From: Synaphobranchus kaupii
Taxonomy: Eukaryota > Chordata > Actinopteri > Anguilliformes > Synaphobranchidae
Assembly: GCA_029718625.1 (NCBI GenBank)
Contig: CM056395.1
Coordinates: forward strand, 24,601,273 to 24,665,272
DNA length: 64,000 nucleotides
Direction of reading: 5' to 3'
How positions within the stretch are numbered: the first letter of the stretch is position 1; every line of letters begins with the position of its first letter. Under the pieces are notes generated by a model. It did no database searches. It worked only from the letters and a program-made list of their open reading frames with translations, and was not told the DNA's origin. Positions 24,908-35,645 of this stretch are shown one piece after another. A program made the translations under genes and the position numbers.

Positions 24908-27405
24908 CTGGAACACAAGACCGTGTGGGGACATTTATTTATTTATATCTCTCAGTTCTTTATTTATTTAAATTTAATCTTTTTTTTGTTTTCAGTCGTG
25001 TAAAGACGGGTAAGGGCAGCAGCAGGGAAGTCAAATATTATTGCTGGTCCAACATCCGTCATTCCCCTCCAACAGACCTTCATTAACTGTGTGGCCGCGG
25101 AAAGTAAACAGACCTATGAATCAAACTAGATTGGCATCAAACAAAAATAAAATGAAAACAAAGCAGTGTTTCATCATTCTCATGCCCCTCTAGTCCACGT
25201 TACAATCTCAAAAAAATAATAGTCCATTTCTAAGGTATTCTTCAGTGGAGAATCCGATGCTGCACTCAACGGAATAGAGAGCACATTCCCCACCTTTGTG
25301 TGCCGCGCGTTCTTGAATCATTCTTGAATCAACAGGAATGCAGTCGCTAAGTGCCTGGCGACGGCTGGGTCAGATTTCGCCAACCGCATACGCGTAGCAC
25401 GTAGTACGGTAGATTCATCCACCTTATACCTTCAATCACTGGCTGTGAACCAATCAAAAGATTTTGCTCTCCTTATTAAAAAAAAAGAAGAAAAGACTCA
25501 CTGATTGGCTAAAATCAGTGAGTCGCTGGCAGCATAAGACTCATTCTTATCCTTGGTATGGCCCTATTGGACGTCATGTGGCGCTGTAATGGCGACATGT
25601 AGTCCAGTTGTCTCTCGTGTTCGTGTTTGTTAATTTGAATGTATTTTGTCGTTTCTGGCTTATGTCTTTTGTTTTTTTCATGCGCTGTGTGTCTGTTGTG
25701 GGACGGGGAAGCGGGCTGGAGATTGTTCAGGGCACTCATGCTGCTCGTTTTGATAATATTGACTAATTGTATATTCGGGATAATTTTGTTTGTGGTCGTC
25801 ACCATGGAGACGCATTCGCAACATATGCTCGGGAATGTCCGTTGGATTTGCTGCTACAAAGTTTACCATCGCTCTTCACCTGAGTTGAAGATGTCGGGAC
25901 TGATTTAGGACTGCAGGCAATCTTCAAAAGGCCACCAGGGAAGGGAAGGAGAAGATAATGCGGGGGAGGAGTGAGGCGACGAGTGGGAAGGCTGACGCAG
26001 TTCGGTGCTCCGTGTTGACAGTGGACAGAGACCGCAACACTGCGTGTATGGAGGAAAGTCGTGGAGGCGGAGTTTGTGTGTTGGACTGCTTGATAACACT
26101 GGACATCTCGGGACAGCGGGGGGCTATTTTTAATCATGACGTTTGGCCGTAGGCTATTACACTTAATTAGTTTGATGAATGCAATGATTCTATTGAATGT
26201 CTTTATTTGATATGTTTGTTTGTGTGTCGTGGGTCTACCCCACTGTCTATGTCTTTTCTGTTGTTGCCGGTGGCTACAACTGAAGTTCCCTAACGGAAAA
26301 AGAAAAGGTATTCTATTCTATTCTATTGGTGATGCTGCCCCTGATGGGATTTTTGACATTTTTTCTGGGGATATTGTGAGTCACATGCATGCCCATGACA
26401 TTCAGTTAATTAGAGAAATGTGCCGTGTGTAATTCATCCCCATTGCTTCTCTGCGTCATGTCAGCACCTCAGGACTGGACTGCCCTTCGCTGCATCCGTG
26501 TGCTTGTCTATTTTTACCAGTACCTAACTGCAAAATACTATCTGAGAGTCTGCTTTTACCTACAAACACACAAAAAAAAAAGCCCCGCAAAAGAACATTA
26601 ACTATAAAGGCAGAAATCCTGTCTGTGTGTCTGCTGCGTGTCTGTTTGTCTGTAATTCGATTTGCTTGACAACCGGGCACTGTATGAAGTTGAAATTCGC
26701 TAGCTGTATTGCTCAGGACCCAAGGAAGTGCAGTGTCAAGTGTGAAGTTGATTGGATGAGCGGTTCTCGAGAAAGCTGCAAGCAGCAATACCGGGGGCCA
26801 AGAAATCGGCCCGTTCCGAACGACGCTGCACTAGTACTGGTAACACTTTAACAGGTGAACAGTATGAAGCAGAGAAAAGAGAATAATTGTGAATTTGTGT
26901 CTGTCTGTCTGGTGTGTGCACATTAATATTGTTTGATGTAGAAACACACTAATTCTCTCAAATACATGACATGATATCACAAAAAAACAAAAAAATAATA
27001 TAATACTGCTTTTAAAATGTAATTTCCGAGTATCAAATTCACTCAGATGTTTTTATTTATTTATTTATGGATTTTGTTTTAGCATGCATGAAAATGCATT
27101 CCATTTCAATGTGAAGACATTTGAAATCAATCTTAATCAAAGCAGATGGGCTTTGCTCTTGAATACCAAAGAGTGTTCACCCTGCGGTAAGGTCTCTCAG
27201 TTCTTTCAGCTATTCATTGAAGTGGTAAAAAAAGACCTCGTGTTGGTTCACCAATCACATTCACGGCTGAAAATGCTGATTCAGGCCCGGCATACAACAC
27301 GAACGTGGATCGCTCGCGATACCAAAGGCGCTAGTTTCGACTGGATTGTTGTGGTTGCCGGGGCTCATCCCGAGAGGCAGGCGGGGCTCATTCTGATTGG
27401 CTTAC
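24908..27405. other. adgrl3 intron, 2.5 kb
   Basis: Mostly occupied by an internally deleted LINE at about 25.58-26.33 kb. It also has a short CTGTCTGT-rich stretch at 26.6-26.9 kb and poly-A/T runs. No exon seen. Confidence 0.65.
25580..26326 (+). mobile_element. LINE remnant, internally deleted, (ATTCT)n tail
   Basis: The plus strand ends with GGCTACAACTGAAGTTCCCT followed by an ATTCT repeat tail, typical of CR1/Rex1-like LINE 3' ends. Its final ~220 bp matches the minus-strand copy at 38236-38457. Upstream, ESRGGGVCVLD resembles a conserved block of the LINE endonuclease. No reverse transcriptase lies in between, so the middle is missing. The left boundary is uncertain. Confidence 0.6.
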
Positions 27406-27472
27406 CATGATAATTAAGGTGGCCGGACCAATGAAACTCCAGATGAAGTAGGTGTCTAGCCGGAGCCAACAA
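27406..27472 (-). CDS. adgrl3: adgrl3 exon, extracellular loop 2 and start of TM5
   Basis: A 67-bp exon encoding CWLRLDTYFIWSFIGPATLIIM. The cysteine is the extracellular loop 2 partner of the TM3 cysteine; the rest opens TM5. The acceptor is GATTGCAG and the donor GTAAGC. The first base T completes the Val codon begun in the TM3-4 exon; the exon then ends in phase 0. The sequence is identical to mammalian latrophilin-3 as I know it, consistent with strong selection on this part of the receptor. Confidence 0.96.
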
Positions 27473-27812
27473 CTGCAATCAAAGGAGAGAAGAAGAGAGG
27501 AGCTGAAGCACTGCATCGTGGGATGTGCACAGGAAGTGAGACAGAGAGTAATGGAGGCCTCAAAACATTTCACCCAGGGCTGGGAAATATTACAGCACTT
27601 GTTCATTTAAATGCTAAATTATGGAAGCCATCTTCGACAGCACTTTCAGAGGAACAGGATAATTACCTCTTGGAGGCAAAAGAGAAAAAAACTATGGCAC
27701 TTTGGAAATATTTTATCTTGTTCATATGTCTAAATAAAAGGGCACATGCATACACTAACATACAGACAGACAAACACCTATGCTCTCACACATATCTACC
27801 CCCACTGTAATG

Positions 27813-27820
27813 CACACACG

Positions 27821-27854
<34 letters not shown>

Positions 27855-27860
27855 TGCATG

Positions 27861-27924
<64 letters not shown>
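27813..27924. repeat. (CA)n microsatellite
   Basis: Two long CA tracts split by CGCATGCATGCAG. Overlapping ORFs are artefacts. Confidence 0.95.
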
Positions 27925-27928
<4 letters not shown>

Positions 27929-28923
27929 TAGTCATTGTAGCTGTTTAAAGGATACCTGGCATTTACAATCAGCTTAGTGAGAAGACACTGCCTGAGGAAA
28001 CGTTAATGCCATTTTAATCCTTTCTTCGACCTCCGAGATGTTCAATAAAACAACGCATTAAGAGAACTTGCGGGACGTGGAGCTCATTACTTGCCAATGT
28101 TGCAGGAGCTGCATTGAAATGCACTAGAACCGCCATCAATGAAGCTGATTCATGACCTCATAGCTAAATTATTAATAATTTCATTTCCTGCGCATTAAAT
28201 AGACCTCCATCTTGCACCTCGGGAAACTTATTGTCCTGTTCTGCCGCCATTTAGGGTGACAGAGAGACACAATTGAGGTGACACTGTGTTAACTACACAT
28301 AAATTAACTTTTTTCTTTTTTTAATACTGGCAAATGTTAAATAAGTATGCGGTAATATTCTGAGTGGGTGATTTATGGGCGGAAGACTCACAATTGCCAT
28401 TAAAAATACAAAACTCCAGGTCAGAAAAGACATACTCTGGGAAAACTGCCCATTTCAGACAATAGCAGGGAGCTAGCTTACTTCCAAGTAATATATTCCA
28501 AAATAGCTCCTTAATGAAAGATATATTAAAGCGTTATTAAAATGTTATTAACATTTATTGCTGTGCCTGTTAAAAAAAAATTCCCATCCAATACAAATCC
28601 CTTACAAATGATTTTCAGACAGGCACTTTAAAATAACTGAAGAAAAACATGATAGCATTAATTGATGTTCAAAGAGCATTCATAAGGGGTGATTACAGTG
28701 TACTTTATGGCGGCCATTGTAAAAAAAAAAAAAAAATTCATTATTGCTAATGAGAAGCTCTGCGAAACAATCGATTGATGTTTATGGCATTAATAACATT
28801 ATTCATGGTTAATGAATGGAGAGAAAGTAGCAAGCGGCCTGTTTGTGATGGCCAAAGCTGGCGGTGGAAACCTCCCTGTGCACCAGAAAGAGCCTGAGAG
28901 GTCTGTAGACTACCGCCTGCACA

Positions 28924-28945
28924 CCCCCCCCCCCCCCCCCCCCCC
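28924..28945. repeat. 22-base C run
   Basis: An uninterrupted C homopolymer. Several other long C or G runs occur (29265-29278, 29411-29427, 41227-41239, 41364-41385). Confidence 0.95.
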
Positions 28946-29103
28946 ACCCAAGCTTTCCCAGGAAGTGCACATCATCGATGGCCCGTCTACCGCAGAACAA
29001 ATGTGGGGAAAAATGACTTCTATTTTAATTACATTCCGTAACGACTCCTCAGACAGAGAATGTTTCAAGGAGAACTAAAATGGGACCTGTTGTTATTCTT
29101 GAC

Positions 29104-29158
29104 CTCTCTCTCTCTCTCTCTCTCTCTATCATGTCTCTCTCTCTCTCTCTCTCTCTAT
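29104..29158. repeat. (CT)n microsatellite, two blocks
   Basis: Two CTCTCTCTCT blocks separated and ended by ATCATG. Confidence 0.92.
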
Positions 29159-29769
29159 CATGGCATATCAATGCCGTGCCTCGCATTGATAACCGCATAG
29201 TCAGGGTATTAGAGGGACCTCTGTCTCCCCTTAAAGAGAAGGGTGAGAGATGTACTCACCCCCACCCCCCCCCCCCCCTCCTCTCCCTGGACCTGGATGG
29301 GGTAGCAATTTCCGCATTTCAAGTCTGAGGGATATGGATTTAAAAATAACATTTTTGCGGCTTTGCTTTCATTCAGGTGGCGGGGGTTGTGCGTGTGTGT
29401 GTGCGCGTGCGGGGGGGGGGGGGGGGGCTCATGCCCCATGGGAATGTCGCTCCGGCAATGATCACGCACAAACACGTATCTGTTTGGGCGCCATTCCCCC
29501 TCGTGCGCGATCGGCATTTCTGAAAGCCGCTGTAATTTTGAGGCTTCTTCCTGCCTGAGCGCCACGTTCATTTCCCAGTCTTCATTATTGAAAGGCTAGA
29601 GATGAAAGATTAGCGCAGATGACACACTGCGATTAACAGCCTCCTGTACGATGTTTGTCTCCTCTAACACTTGGTCTCCAGGGAGAGTTTGACAACGAGT
29701 TTGAGCTCTTTGTAAAAAAAAAAAAAATTATAATAATTTTTTTTTAAACTCCAGTGTGTCAATTAATAT

Positions 29770-29974
29770 GCAGGTTCATTTGCAGGTTCAATTCCGACTT
29801 TCCCAGGGAGGACACTGCTGTTGTACCTTGAACAAGATACTTAACCTGAATTTCTTCAGTATATATCCAGCTGTATAAATAGATGCTGCTACTATGTAAA
29901 ATAAATAAATGCAAAAGGTGTGTAAGTCACTCTGGATAAGTGTGTTTTGCTAAATGCCTGTAATGCAATGTAAA
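29770..29974 (+). mobile_element. tRNA-derived SINE, head truncated
   Basis: B-box-like GCAGGTTCAATTCC, then TACTTAACCTGAATTTCTTC, TATATCCAGCTGTATAAATA and the tail GTCACTCTGGATAAGTGTG with TGTAATGCAATG. Confidence 0.87.
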
Positions 29975-30451
29975 AGTCTTGCTTAATTTTGAGGTAATGA
30001 AGTCTTGAGAGACCTGCTCACTATTTGTCTGCTTTCATTCGGATTTTACCATAATTTAAAGTGTTTACACTGATCTTTCAGTTTTATGACAAACTGCTTG
30101 TAAGACCTAGCCATGCTAATACATTATTTTTCATTAATGCCGTTTTCTAAAATTATAATATTTTTTTGGCTGATGGAGACTGGCGCTGGTTTTGACGCAT
30201 ATTGTTGTGTGTACATTTGTGTGGAATGTAATATTTTTCAATCACATTCATTTGCATGCAAAATAAACACCATAATCCACCATATGCTATAGTAAACATA
30301 AAAGGAATGATACTTTTGTATATTACAAATTAAATGTTTTACCACGGGATGCTCAACCTAAACTAAAATTCAACATAACTACAAGTAATAACATGGCAAG
30401 TAAATAGCAAAGCCGGTTTCCCTATTTAATGGGCTGAATAACAGTCCCATA

Positions 30452-30683
30452 CACTCTCAGAAATAAAGGTACAGTGGAAAGATGTACCCTGAAAAGTACA
30501 ATAATGTTCTATTTGGGTACTAATAAGTACCTTTTACAAGCAAAAACAAAGAAGGTATAAAGGAATTGTGTATTGCAGGCTAGGGGAGCAATTTTACATA
30601 CCTGCAGTATAGGGTACCACCCCCATTGACAAGCGTTTGTACCTTTTTAGCCAGTTTTTCGTACCGTTTTTTTTATGCGAGTG
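30452..30683. mobile_element. TA-flanked MITE next to the TM3-4 exon
   Basis: The left end CACTCTCAGAAATAAAGGTA and the right end, read in reverse complement as CACTCGCATAAAAAAAACGG, are imperfect inverted repeats. Each is flanked by TA, as in Tc1/mariner elements. The 232-bp element lies 54 bp downstream of the TM3-4 exon donor in the gene's sense. Confidence 0.68.
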
Positions 30684-30737
30684 TACGACGCTTTTAAGGC
30701 AGGCGCTGTAACCGGACACGGGTTTAGGGATACTCAC

Positions 30738-30958
30738 ACTCTGTCCGTCCCGTAGCTCTGGTAGTCCACCGCCGCCGACACGCCCACAATAAGGGCGGGG
30801 ACGCCGTAGCCCACCAGGTAGAAGTACTTCCTGCGGGAGTGTTCGCTCTCGAACACCTCCACCAGCATGATGTACAGCTGCACGCCTTCCAGGAACATCC
30901 AGGTGAACGCGGCCAGGAAGAAGAAGTGCAGCAGGGCGGCGAAGACGGCGCAGGCGAT
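30738..30958 (-). CDS. adgrl3: adgrl3 exon, TM3 and TM4
   Basis: This 221-bp exon encodes [60 protein letters not shown] and [13 protein letters not shown]. It contains TM3 with its conserved cysteine, the second intracellular loop, TM4 and the start of extracellular loop 2. The acceptor is CTCCTCAG and the donor GTGAGT. It enters in phase 0 and leaves in phase 2: the final GT joins T of the next exon to give Val. The exon is clearly GC-richer than its intron. A TA-flanked transposon ends about 50 bp past the donor. Confidence 0.97.
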
Positions 30959-31150
30959 CTGAGGAGGACAGCGAGCGTCGCGTCACGTCACGTTTCCCCC
31001 TCCTCTCCGTGGGGGAGTGGGGGTACAGCGCTCCAGAAAGGCACTTAACCTGCACCGCTTTGGCTGACGTCCAACAATATACAGTAAACGGACGTGGTTT
31101 TGGTCTCATTACAAAGTCCCCATTGGGGTTCATTTACCGCATCTGCTTAA

Positions 31151-31375
31151 GCCGGCAGTGTTGCATTATGGGTAAGGAACTGGGCTTGTAATCGAAAGAC
31201 CTGCAGGTTCGATTCCCAGGTAGGACACTGCCGTTGTACCCTTGAGCAAGGTACTTCACCTGCATTGCTACAGTATATATCCAGCTGTAGAAGTGGATAC
31301 TATGTAAAAAAATGCTTTAAAAAGTTGTGTATGTCGCTCTGTATAAGAGCATCTGCTAAATGCTGTAATGTAATG
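31151..31375 (+). mobile_element. tRNA-derived SINE, near full length
   Basis: GGCAGTGTTGCATTATGGG (A box), CTGCAGGTTCGATTCCCAGG (B box), TTGTACCCTTGAGCAAGGTA, TATATCCAGCTGTAGAAGTG, TCGCTCTGTATAAGAGCATC and a GTAATGTAATG tail. It is the best-preserved copy in the window. Confidence 0.92.
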
Positions 31376-32422
31376 TTAAGCCGGTTCATTTGTATTTCTC
31401 AGCCACTTTAAAAATATATATTTAAGTCAAGAAATCAAATGAAATCAAATTAATCATGTAAATTCAAGCTATAGACAAGTCTCACTTTAGATGACAATGT
31501 CTCCTAAGTGTCTGGTAATCAATTGTTGGTGTTACAGGCTTTCATTGGAAATGCAAAGGATTCTGGGATACAAATCCTGTTGTGCGAAAATTCCATAGAA
31601 ATCCTTTCACAGTGTATTTCAGGTTTAGCAATATGATAAACCTTTATTCATAAACCCTATAATGGCTATATGACATGCGGGGAACATAAACCAATGTTTA
31701 CAGGCCAAATGTGTCTTTCTCTTCTGTGTAATAAAAATCACATATTCAATAGAGAGAATGAAGGTAAAAACACAAATAAACAACAATCTACACAGTGCAA
31801 TGCAGGAGCTCTGAAATGCTGGAATCTCTGATGCCCAAGATGTCGAGTCTTTGATCCTTCAAAGAAATGTTCTCTATCCACTGGCAGGAAAATACTCCTG
31901 TATGGAAAGCCGCTGTGGAATTGTGTAGGATGTTCCCAGTCCTTTGACACTTGCCTTTGGAATAAATTGAAGTCAAATAATATAGGCTATATGCTTATAT
32001 ATGTAGGCCTGGGGGACGTATTTGTGACATATTATTCATGCTTTTCTCTGTGCTATCATCAGAGAGGCAAACCAAATCCCATAATATGAAAAAAAAAAAA
32101 AAAAAAAGGACAGATATGAAAAAGCCATGCCATATAAAGTATTATCTATGTGCTGCAAAAATCTTTCAGAAGTGGCTAACGTCCAACTTGCTCCAAGCTC
32201 AGAAAATAAACAATGCAGTTTAGCAAAGAGTCACACAATGATGTTATTGTGTAAATGACATTAATTCAATCACCATTTTTCTGAAAGTCTGACTCATGGA
32301 TCACTTTAGCAAAGAACAAAAAAAGAAAACAATATATGCATTCATCACGATTCAAAACAAACTAGATTTTTAAAAAAACAATTTTTTTTTAAAATGGAAC
32401 CCAAGCCATACATAGACGTATC

Positions 32423-32619
32423 CAGAGGTGGAAAGTCCAGGGGTCAGAAAGTAAAAGTCCTGCCATGTTTTTCTTCCACCCACAAACTTGGCCAGATGAT
32501 TTCACTAATTAGTTCTACCTCCTGGCTGAGGAATTGCGCTAACTTGTAAATCCAGGCGATTGGAACAAAATACTGGGGAGGACTTTCATTTTCTGAACCT
32601 GGATTTTACCACACCTCTG
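32423..32619. mobile_element. hAT-like MITE with 8-bp target duplication
   Basis: Starts CAGAGGTGGAAAGTCCAG and ends TTTTACCACACCTCTG, imperfect inverted repeats. The 8-mer GACGTATC occurs immediately before (32415-32422) and after (32620-32627) the 197-bp element, a perfect hAT-type duplication. Confidence 0.9.
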
Positions 32620-32656
32620 GACGTATCGCACGTCAGGCTCGGGCGCCCGGCCTTAC

Positions 32657-32866
32657 CGGCTGGTCGGCACGGTTTATCCCCAGCAGGAAGAGGGACTCGG
32701 CCACGAACAGGCTGATGCACAGGTTCTTGTGGATGGTGTTGCGGTCGCTCTGCAGGCCGCGGAAGAAGCAGAAGGTGAAGATGCAGATGAGCAGGCAGAC
32801 GAGGGAGAGCAGGATGCCCACGTACGTGATCACGTCCAGCAGCAGGTTGTGAACGGGGTCGGCGTT
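32657..32866 (-). CDS. adgrl3: adgrl3 exon, TM1 and TM2
   Basis: This 210-bp exon (70 codons, phase 0 to 0) starts [18 protein letters not shown]. It holds TM1 ([17 protein letters not shown]), the first intracellular loop [15 protein letters not shown], and TM2 ([14 protein letters not shown]), ending NRADQP. The motif RNTIHKNLC is a latrophilin signature. The acceptor is CCCCCGCAG and the donor GTAAGG. Mammalian ELLFLIGINRTDQP reads [14 protein letters not shown] here. A hAT-like element with its target duplication ends 29 bp downstream of the donor. Confidence 0.97.
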
Positions 32867-33218
32867 CTGCGGGGGCAGAGGACAGGGGAAGGAAGCGTCC
32901 GTTACATTCGGCGGGAAGAGGAGGGGAGGGGGGGTGTAGCGATCGATAGCCGGGGATTGTTACCTCGTAAAAACGACCGCGGAGGCAGCGAGCCTTTTGT
33001 GTCCGCCTGACTGACGCGACAAAAATAAAGTCGACGGAGTAAATTTGCGACGCTGCCGTTTTTTGTTTTTTTTTGGCCGTGCTGAGCTAACCGTACATCA
33101 GCGTTCGCGCGGCTTATTGTTAATGACGCCTCCTGTACCGGGGGCCACCGTTGCCTCTGAGAGGCCTGAAATGCAAACAGTAAATACCAGCGTAGTTACA
33201 GGAGGCGCGACGCCACCC

Positions 33219-33245
33219 GTTTATTTATTTATTTATTTATTTATT
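33219..33245. repeat. (TTTA)n microsatellite
   Basis: Consecutive TTTA units ending in TTTTACGG. Confidence 0.9.
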
Positions 33246-33708
33246 TTACGGTTGTAATTAAAGCGGATTTATTGCTAACCTTAATGAACAGTGCAGTCGG
33301 CTCCATTAAATCTGACACGTAAAAATAATTAAATCCTGCGCCGAGCTTGTGATCCACACAGCACGGGCGAGCAATGAAACAGGCTCACAGTGGGAGATTC
33401 CGCCAAACTACAATACCGCTATTACACATCATAAAGACAGAAAACATCATAAAACACGCTCCTCTGCCATGAACCCCCATGACGCTAAATGACCACAGAT
33501 ATTAAATCCACCCCCACTTGGTGGGCCGCTCTGGACTTTGACAGCTTATTTTTTTGCCACTTATTCACATATTCCTCTTACACACAGCATCGTGGGCATA
33601 GCAGAGACCTTTTCATCTTGGTGCCAAAACGTTTAAGCCACGACACGTGTTGGAAAAATGGGTTCCCCCAAAGTATATTGTATGGACACAAAACTATGTT
33701 TGTACATA

Positions 33709-33741
<33 letters not shown>
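33709..33741. repeat. (GT)n microsatellite
   Basis: TCTGTGTGTGTG-type run followed by TATATATTATTATATA. Confidence 0.92.
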
Positions 33742-33747
<6 letters not shown>

Positions 33748-34437
33748 TATTATATACAGTATATAAGAATATCTCTGCTTCTTTCTGGTCTCGACATTAT
33801 GCATTCATTGTATGTGCAGGACGTTTGATGCGCTGCCTTTGAAAACAATAAAAAGCATAAAACAATAAGCCACACTTCTTACTGCTTGAACAAAGAGCAC
33901 AGAGAAAAAAAAGTGGACAATCTCAGTCAAAACAAACATCTAGAGAACTAATCATCACTGTCCCTGGGATACATTTTGGGCCACTTTCAAGTAATGGCTG
34001 CTTTCTTTCTGCCAAACCATCTATTGCTGCAAAATCTTATTGTATTTTTCTGAACCCTTAGAAGTGCACGTTAAAATTACAAAGGCAAAACGCACATCCT
34101 TTTAAATAATGTTTAATACAGACAAAAATGAACTTTTTTTCCCCCACTAAATAAGTTCAACTAAGTAGATTTCATTGGACTGAAAGCACATGCATTGTAG
34201 ATTTAATTTTCCAGGCCTGTTGCTCTGCACCAGATAGTATAATTGAAGCTCTGTTTACACTTCAGTCTTTTTTGTATCGTTTATGGATCAGCAAATTCCC
34301 CAGTGGCATTGTGCATCATATTTATTTACTTTTAAAGCCAATAATTATGAATAACCTCTAAACAGCGTCACTCAGAAGCCCTAAATGAACTTCTAAAGGC
34401 AGTCAGCAGTGCCTTTACATGCAGAGCAGGAAGCTAA

Positions 34438-34690
34438 ATTACTATGTGGCATAGTGGAGTAAGAGGTTGCATGTTTGAATCCAAGATAGCCCCCACCCCC
34501 CCTTGAGAAAAGTGATTTATTTACCTGAGTGGCATCAATGGGTACATCTGCACTGCACTGTACCACAATGTTTATGAAAGCTTGCAACTGCAAGGCTGTA
34601 GGTTTAATTCCAAGGTGGGACATTGCTGTTGTATCCTTGAGCAAAGTGCTTCACTTGGTTGCAGTAAAAAATAAATAAATAATCCAGGTA
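34438..34690 (+). mobile_element. degenerate SINE, apparently two heads
   Basis: Two tRNA-like segments: GTGGCATAGTGGAGTAAGAG with GTTTGAATCC, then CTGTAGGTTTAATTCCAAGG followed by TGTATCCTTGAGCAAAGTGC. The characteristic 3' tail is absent. Confidence 0.55.
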
Positions 34691-35123
34691 ATTTGGCCCT
34701 GATGAGGTCATTGGCTAAAGCAGAATAATAAAGCGATGTAGCGCCACGCTCTATCGAGCAGAGGTTCAGTGAGCACTCAGATCGGTGTACACGATGCTCC
34801 AATCAACCGCGGGAGATAATAAATACGGTGTATTAGCACCTGCGTATGAGGCGATAAATCACTGATGCTAACATTCATTGATGATTCTGGCATAGTGTCC
34901 AGACACAGTGGGACTCGCCAGGCGACCCCCGACACCCCCCTCGCTGCGTTGGCTTCCCTGATTTTGGGTGGTGCTCTGGATGACGCATTGGCTGCCGCGT
35001 CACAGCGCGTTGAGCACCTTCATCAGCTTCATCCAGCGCCGGCGCATTCCCTGCCCGGGTTCGAGCTTCCCAATTACTGCCATCCCACTGCTGTGTTCCG
35101 GGGGAAGCTGAACATCGTGACAC

Positions 35124-35400
35124 CCATAGATATAGAACCATAGATATGACATATCATGTGATGTAATAGTAATTTGGAATTCTGCAATTGAACAATTTGG
35201 CAGCCATCTTACCTATGGCAAAGTCTAATGTACTTTCTAACCCACTGTGATGTCATAATCGGGTCTCAGAAGCCAGATAGCTGATGATTGGCTCATAGAT
35301 ATAAAACCATGGTTACTGGTCACCATCTTACCTGGGTATGGTCTCAGAAATTGTGCCACTAACTATGACATATGTCACATCTATGGTTCTATATCTATGG
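35124..35400. mobile_element. foldback element with 6-bp flanking duplication
   Basis: The first 22 bases, CCATAGATATAGAACCATAG plus AT, are the exact reverse complement of the last 22. TGACAC flanks both sides (35118-35123 and 35401-35406). The 277-bp element interrupts a GC-richer sequence that is otherwise continuous. Confidence 0.85.
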
Positions 35401-35585
35401 TGACACTGCCGTCTGCGACCTCTTCGAAGCCACTAATCCGAGATGCCCACTCCTATAGACCAAACGGTTTTGTGTCTCATCCTATTCCCTCCTCTTTTTA
35501 AGGTCATTAAAAAATTTCCATTCTGCTTCCAAACGGCACATACTGCAGGGCAATATTTTACTTCTGAGAGTTTTACAAAAATTTA

Positions 35586-35645
35586 TAGTAATAATAATAA
35601 TAACTAATAGTGAAATAATAGTAATAATAATAATAATAATAATAT
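35586..35645. repeat. (AAT)n repeat
   Basis: Two AATAATAAT blocks interrupted by CTAATAGTGAAATAATAG. Confidence 0.9.

Larger units (their letters stand above)
27473..30737. other. adgrl3 intron, 3.3 kb
   Basis: Contains CA and CT microsatellites, a 22-base C run, a SINE (29.77-29.97 kb) and a TA-flanked element close to the donor. The 28.08-28.26 and 28.74-28.82 kb stretches are unique sequence of balanced composition that could be conserved non-coding DNA. Confidence 0.65.
30959..32656. other. adgrl3 intron, 1.7 kb
   Basis: Holds a full SINE (31.15-31.38 kb) and a hAT-like element with exact target duplication (32.42-32.62 kb) next to the donor. The remainder is AT-rich with poly-A runs. 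Confidence 0.7.

Noticed and set aside
30594..31133. 179-codon minus-strand ORF over the TM3-4 exon
   Set aside because: It is in the wrong frame for the receptor. The real exon (30738-30958) has proper splice sites and a latrophilin match in another frame.
31151..31220. Possible tRNA gene
   Set aside because: A and B boxes are present, but the sequence continues into a SINE body and tail and does not close a tRNA cloverleaf.
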